This document shows, in pieces, positions 60,801 to 64,000 of a DNA stretch of 64,000 bases. The notes beneath the pieces were generated by a model. The model was not told where the DNA came from and made no database searches. It worked only from the letters and a program-made list of their open reading frames with translations. Positions within the stretch are counted from its first letter, which is position 1; each line of letters begins with the position of its first letter. Both the position numbers and the translations under genes were made by a program. Origin of the DNA: Viscum album (taxonomy: Eukaryota; Streptophyta; Magnoliopsida; Santalales; Viscaceae); contig OY728130.1 in the NCBI GenBank assembly GCA_963277665.1, positions 1,359,834,393-1,359,898,392 of the forward strand. Direction: 5' to 3'.

Positions 60801-63800
60801 CCTACATCTAAGGAGCTACATGTTAGGTATGATAATGGATTTAGTTTTATTCTACCTTAACTATTTATTTTATAGTGTTGTGATCTTGAATTAAGTAGTT
60901 CATTATATTTTATATATATTAGGTGTTATAGCTGTTATTGAATTGAAATATCTCTTGAGTAAAGAGTACCTTAGTAGATGAACTTTGGGTCGGACTGCTC
61001 ACTTGCGTAAAGGCGTATTCCTTTCCTAGAAAAGTGTGGGTTGATTGTTTGTGGCTCCAGTCTTACTCATATAAGGTTTCTTGATTTACTATAATTATAT
61101 GTCTTTAAATTAAAGGGTTAAATTTATCTTATACATTAGATTCATTTTGATATTTATGGATATTGTTGGCCTTTGATTTGGGTTAATAATAGAAGCTGTC
61201 AGTTTTGTAAAGAGTAAAAATCAATTTTTTTGAACATAATGATTTTTTGAAAGTAATGTGATTCCAAACTAAATCATTATAATCATGAATAAATATAGAT
61301 TAAATACATTAGATAATATGTTGATATTAAATACCCTTAAAAATAGTAAGTGTTAGATTCCTTCCAAAGTGTACAGTCAGCAAGACCACGACCATCCAAC
61401 CAAGTAGGTTCATTCCAAGTCTAGGAGCTCCTGGATTATCTTGCGTAATGTAAGAAAGTAATTAAGTGACCTCAAGTGTTAGTTTAATTATTCTTGGAGA
61501 GGAATGGTGTTTATTTTAACCATGTTATGTATTGGGGATATTTTTTATGCTCAACCATCTTGGATTCATATATGATATGATTGATAATATGCCCAACATA
61601 AATACCTAATCTTTATGGTTCATGCCAACGTGTAGTCATTTTATTATTGAAATATAGATAATGTTGCACTAATGTGCATTATGGATTTAAAAGGGCTTCT
61701 ACTTTTAATTTTAACACATTTAATAAAATTCCTTAGTAAACATTTTAAAAAATAATACTCATCAGATAAAATATTATATTCTAAATGAATGACATTATCA
61801 TCGCCAAACTCAACTTTGAAGTTGATCGTTTAAAAGGATAAGCTTAATGTAAGCATCTCCTAAAATTAACAACTTAAAAAAATTATTAATTAATAGAAAT
61901 TATATATAAATGAGAAATTCATTCATTAATTAAAAACTATTGAAGTTAGTCAATGGGTTAATCAAGATGCTTATGAGAAGTAAATATTGATTCAATTATG
62001 GTTTTAAAAATCATTAGATAATAAATGGGATAATTAAATTTAGTCTTCTCTTATATAGTCAATGTTATTTTGTATTCCAATGACTAGGTGAGACTATAAA
62101 TATATTTTTAGACTTGTTTTAGTGCTGTGTAGATTGTACATATTGGTTAAAGTTCAAACTATAAGAAAAAAAATTAGTTAGTGATTCCAACATAATTTCT
62201 TCAAGTATCCATTCAAGGTCATTTAAATCTAGTTTTATAAGAATCTAAAGGAATTTATTCCATGTTTTTTAATTTTCTAGGATATATAATGTGGTTTATA
62301 AAAATCCATGGAATTTTCTATGTAAGGTATTAGTGTTTTATAGATTAAAACTTTAGTCTTTAATGGAATGTGATACAACATTTATAATTTTTAAATGTTG
62401 TATAAATAATTTATAATATAATCAGTATAATAATAGATGAAGTATTTAGTTTTCATTCAAGTGCTGATGAAAAGTATTGATACATGGCAATTTTGAATGT
62501 AAAGGAGTATATCGATATTAGATGGATATTAATAAAGGATTTTTATAATTACCTCACTTATGTTATATGATAATTTATGTTGTCTATTAATAATAATTTT
62601 TTATGAAAAATTTCATTTGATGGGTTCAATACACATAGTTTATGATTTAGTGTATCTAATTACATTCATGAGAAGAAGATTATTTTAAAATATTATCCAA
62701 TATAAAAAAAATTATCTAGATGATTATTAAAATATAAGGAATTGAGATTCCACCAATATTAGTGTCATATTTTAAATAATAATATTTTTTCATCAAAATT
62801 GATCAAAAAACATAGAATAACATATTTGAAGTGGATAAATTTTTTTTAATTATTTCCACTAAAAAAGATTCATTTCTTTAACACAAAATATTGTTTGTTT
62901 CGTAGAATGATATTTTAATTATGATATAGTGTTTAAGATATAGTTCGAGTATTTTATGACTTTGTTAAGTTAGATTTCAACAAATAAAATATAATTCCAA
63001 ATAAAAATTAAATTTAAAATAATTAATATCCTAATGAATTTATTATATGTGATGGTAAAGATATATGTAAAGTCTTATATTTTGTTCCGATGAGGAAGTG
63101 AATATCATTATATCATAAAGTAGTTTAGGATATATTAATAAAGTATTAATCTAAATAGTCACATTATTTACCAAATAGTTTATAGAAAAATTCATTGAAG
63201 GGGTTCAAGAAATGTTTATTATAAAACTAGAAAGAGTTCTAAGTAGACAACCTAAGTTATTAACCTCATAAAATTTTGATGTCGTGATAATAAAAACTTT
63301 GAATACAATGTTTAAATATTTGAACATTAAGAATATGATTCATAAGTCTCAATATTATTAAAATTTTCTAACATCATATATATAACTCTCTTAAGAGATT
63401 AATGGGAGAGGTTTATAAAATATTCATATCGAAATGTGTTAGGCATTACATAAATATGTAATGTGTTTAAAAAATATCCTAAAAGTGTAGAAAACAGATG
63501 GTTGGTTAGGTATCCTATCATATGTGATATGTTAGATAAGTTCTTATAAAGTGTTTTTAAGTATTCTCAGGGATTTTTTGAATATAAAATTTTTTACTCT
63601 ATATTAAAGGAATTATCTAATTTATCATTATTTAACATTGGTTGCATATATGTATAAATTGATATACATCTGGGGATGTGAAATGATAATTGACCTCTCA
63701 ATGTTTGAATTTGAGTTATCCCCAATTTATTTTCATCATATATTATTATACACTATAAAAAATGTTACAGTTGGATGTGTACAATTCTTGTATCGGGATA

Positions 63801-64000
63801 TATAATGAGTTATTGAGGTAGAAAATGGGGATTCTATATTGGATGACCCATGATGTATTCCATATAGAGTGTCATTCACTTTGTATTCTGTGTATTGGGG
63901 GTGAATTGTTTATATTTGGAGTCCCCACTACCTAAGGTTGGTGAGATAACTACCATCATAAACTTCATACTTTGACACATTTCTTACACAATACTGGATA
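57813..64000. other. AT-rich non-coding DNA
   Basis: Both strands were scanned for transposon peptides, tRNA-like boxes and tandem repeats. Only weak repetition was seen at 59575-59870 (AATCCTACA, AATCTTACATGG and AATACTACATGG words) and two slightly GC-richer islands at 60990-61065 and 61370-61440. Homopolymer T runs lie at 60320-60340. No gene is supported. Confidence 0.5.

Overview
The window is AT-rich seed-plant nuclear DNA made almost entirely of nested LTR retrotransposons in different stages of decay. I found no host gene, no tRNA or rRNA gene and no CRISPR array. The plant signs are Ty3/gypsy chromoviruses with a C-terminal chromodomain and multi-kilobase LTRs, a SIRE-type Ty1/copia element, a Tat-type gypsy element, iMet-tRNA-type primer sites and a tRNA-type SINE. 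This fits a plant with a very large, repeat-filled genome. I cannot name the species.

Layout. 1-6900: an old SIRE-like copia element on the minus strand, with gag, integrase, reverse transcriptase and RNase H readable across about 4.7 kb although almost no ORF survives. 7120-7640: protease of a Tat-type gypsy element (minus). 8450-12110: LTR-like DNA of a minus-strand chromovirus, holding a strict 39-bp palindromic minisatellite and a 170-183-bp tandem repeat. 12430-14420: the pol remnant of that chromovirus, with RNase H deleted. 15560-16640: Tat-type gag (minus), probably the upstream half of the element whose protease lies at 7.1-7.6 kb. 19380-22029 and 38260-41173: two collinear, diverged LTR-like copies on the plus strand that bracket the centrepiece.

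The centrepiece is a structurally complete Del/Tekay chromovirus at 23627-35441: 3.4-kb LTRs with TG...CA ends, a perfect 5-bp target duplication (ATGTC), PBS, PPT, and gag-protease-RT-RNaseH-integrase-chromodomain in a single frame. That frame is broken only by three TAG codons. It also carries a changed RT active-site Asp and two damaged zinc knuckles, so this copy is almost certainly not autonomous. By hand count the LTRs are about 97.4% identical, but a 668-bp stretch is nearly identical, and the LTR holds good candidate splice sites.

Right of it: 41915-42690 is a 107-bp tandem array. 44270-49072 and 50896-55560 are two minus-strand Del-related LTR copies sharing a GC-rich motif with the intact element. 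One of them holds a short SINE-like insertion with an 8-bp target duplication, and its sister copy supplies the empty site. From 55.6 kb to the end I see only AT-rich DNA, a possible minus-strand LTR promoter and microsatellites.

The exciting material is structural: nesting, decay pattern and LTR-leader architecture. I see no new enzymatic or defence system.
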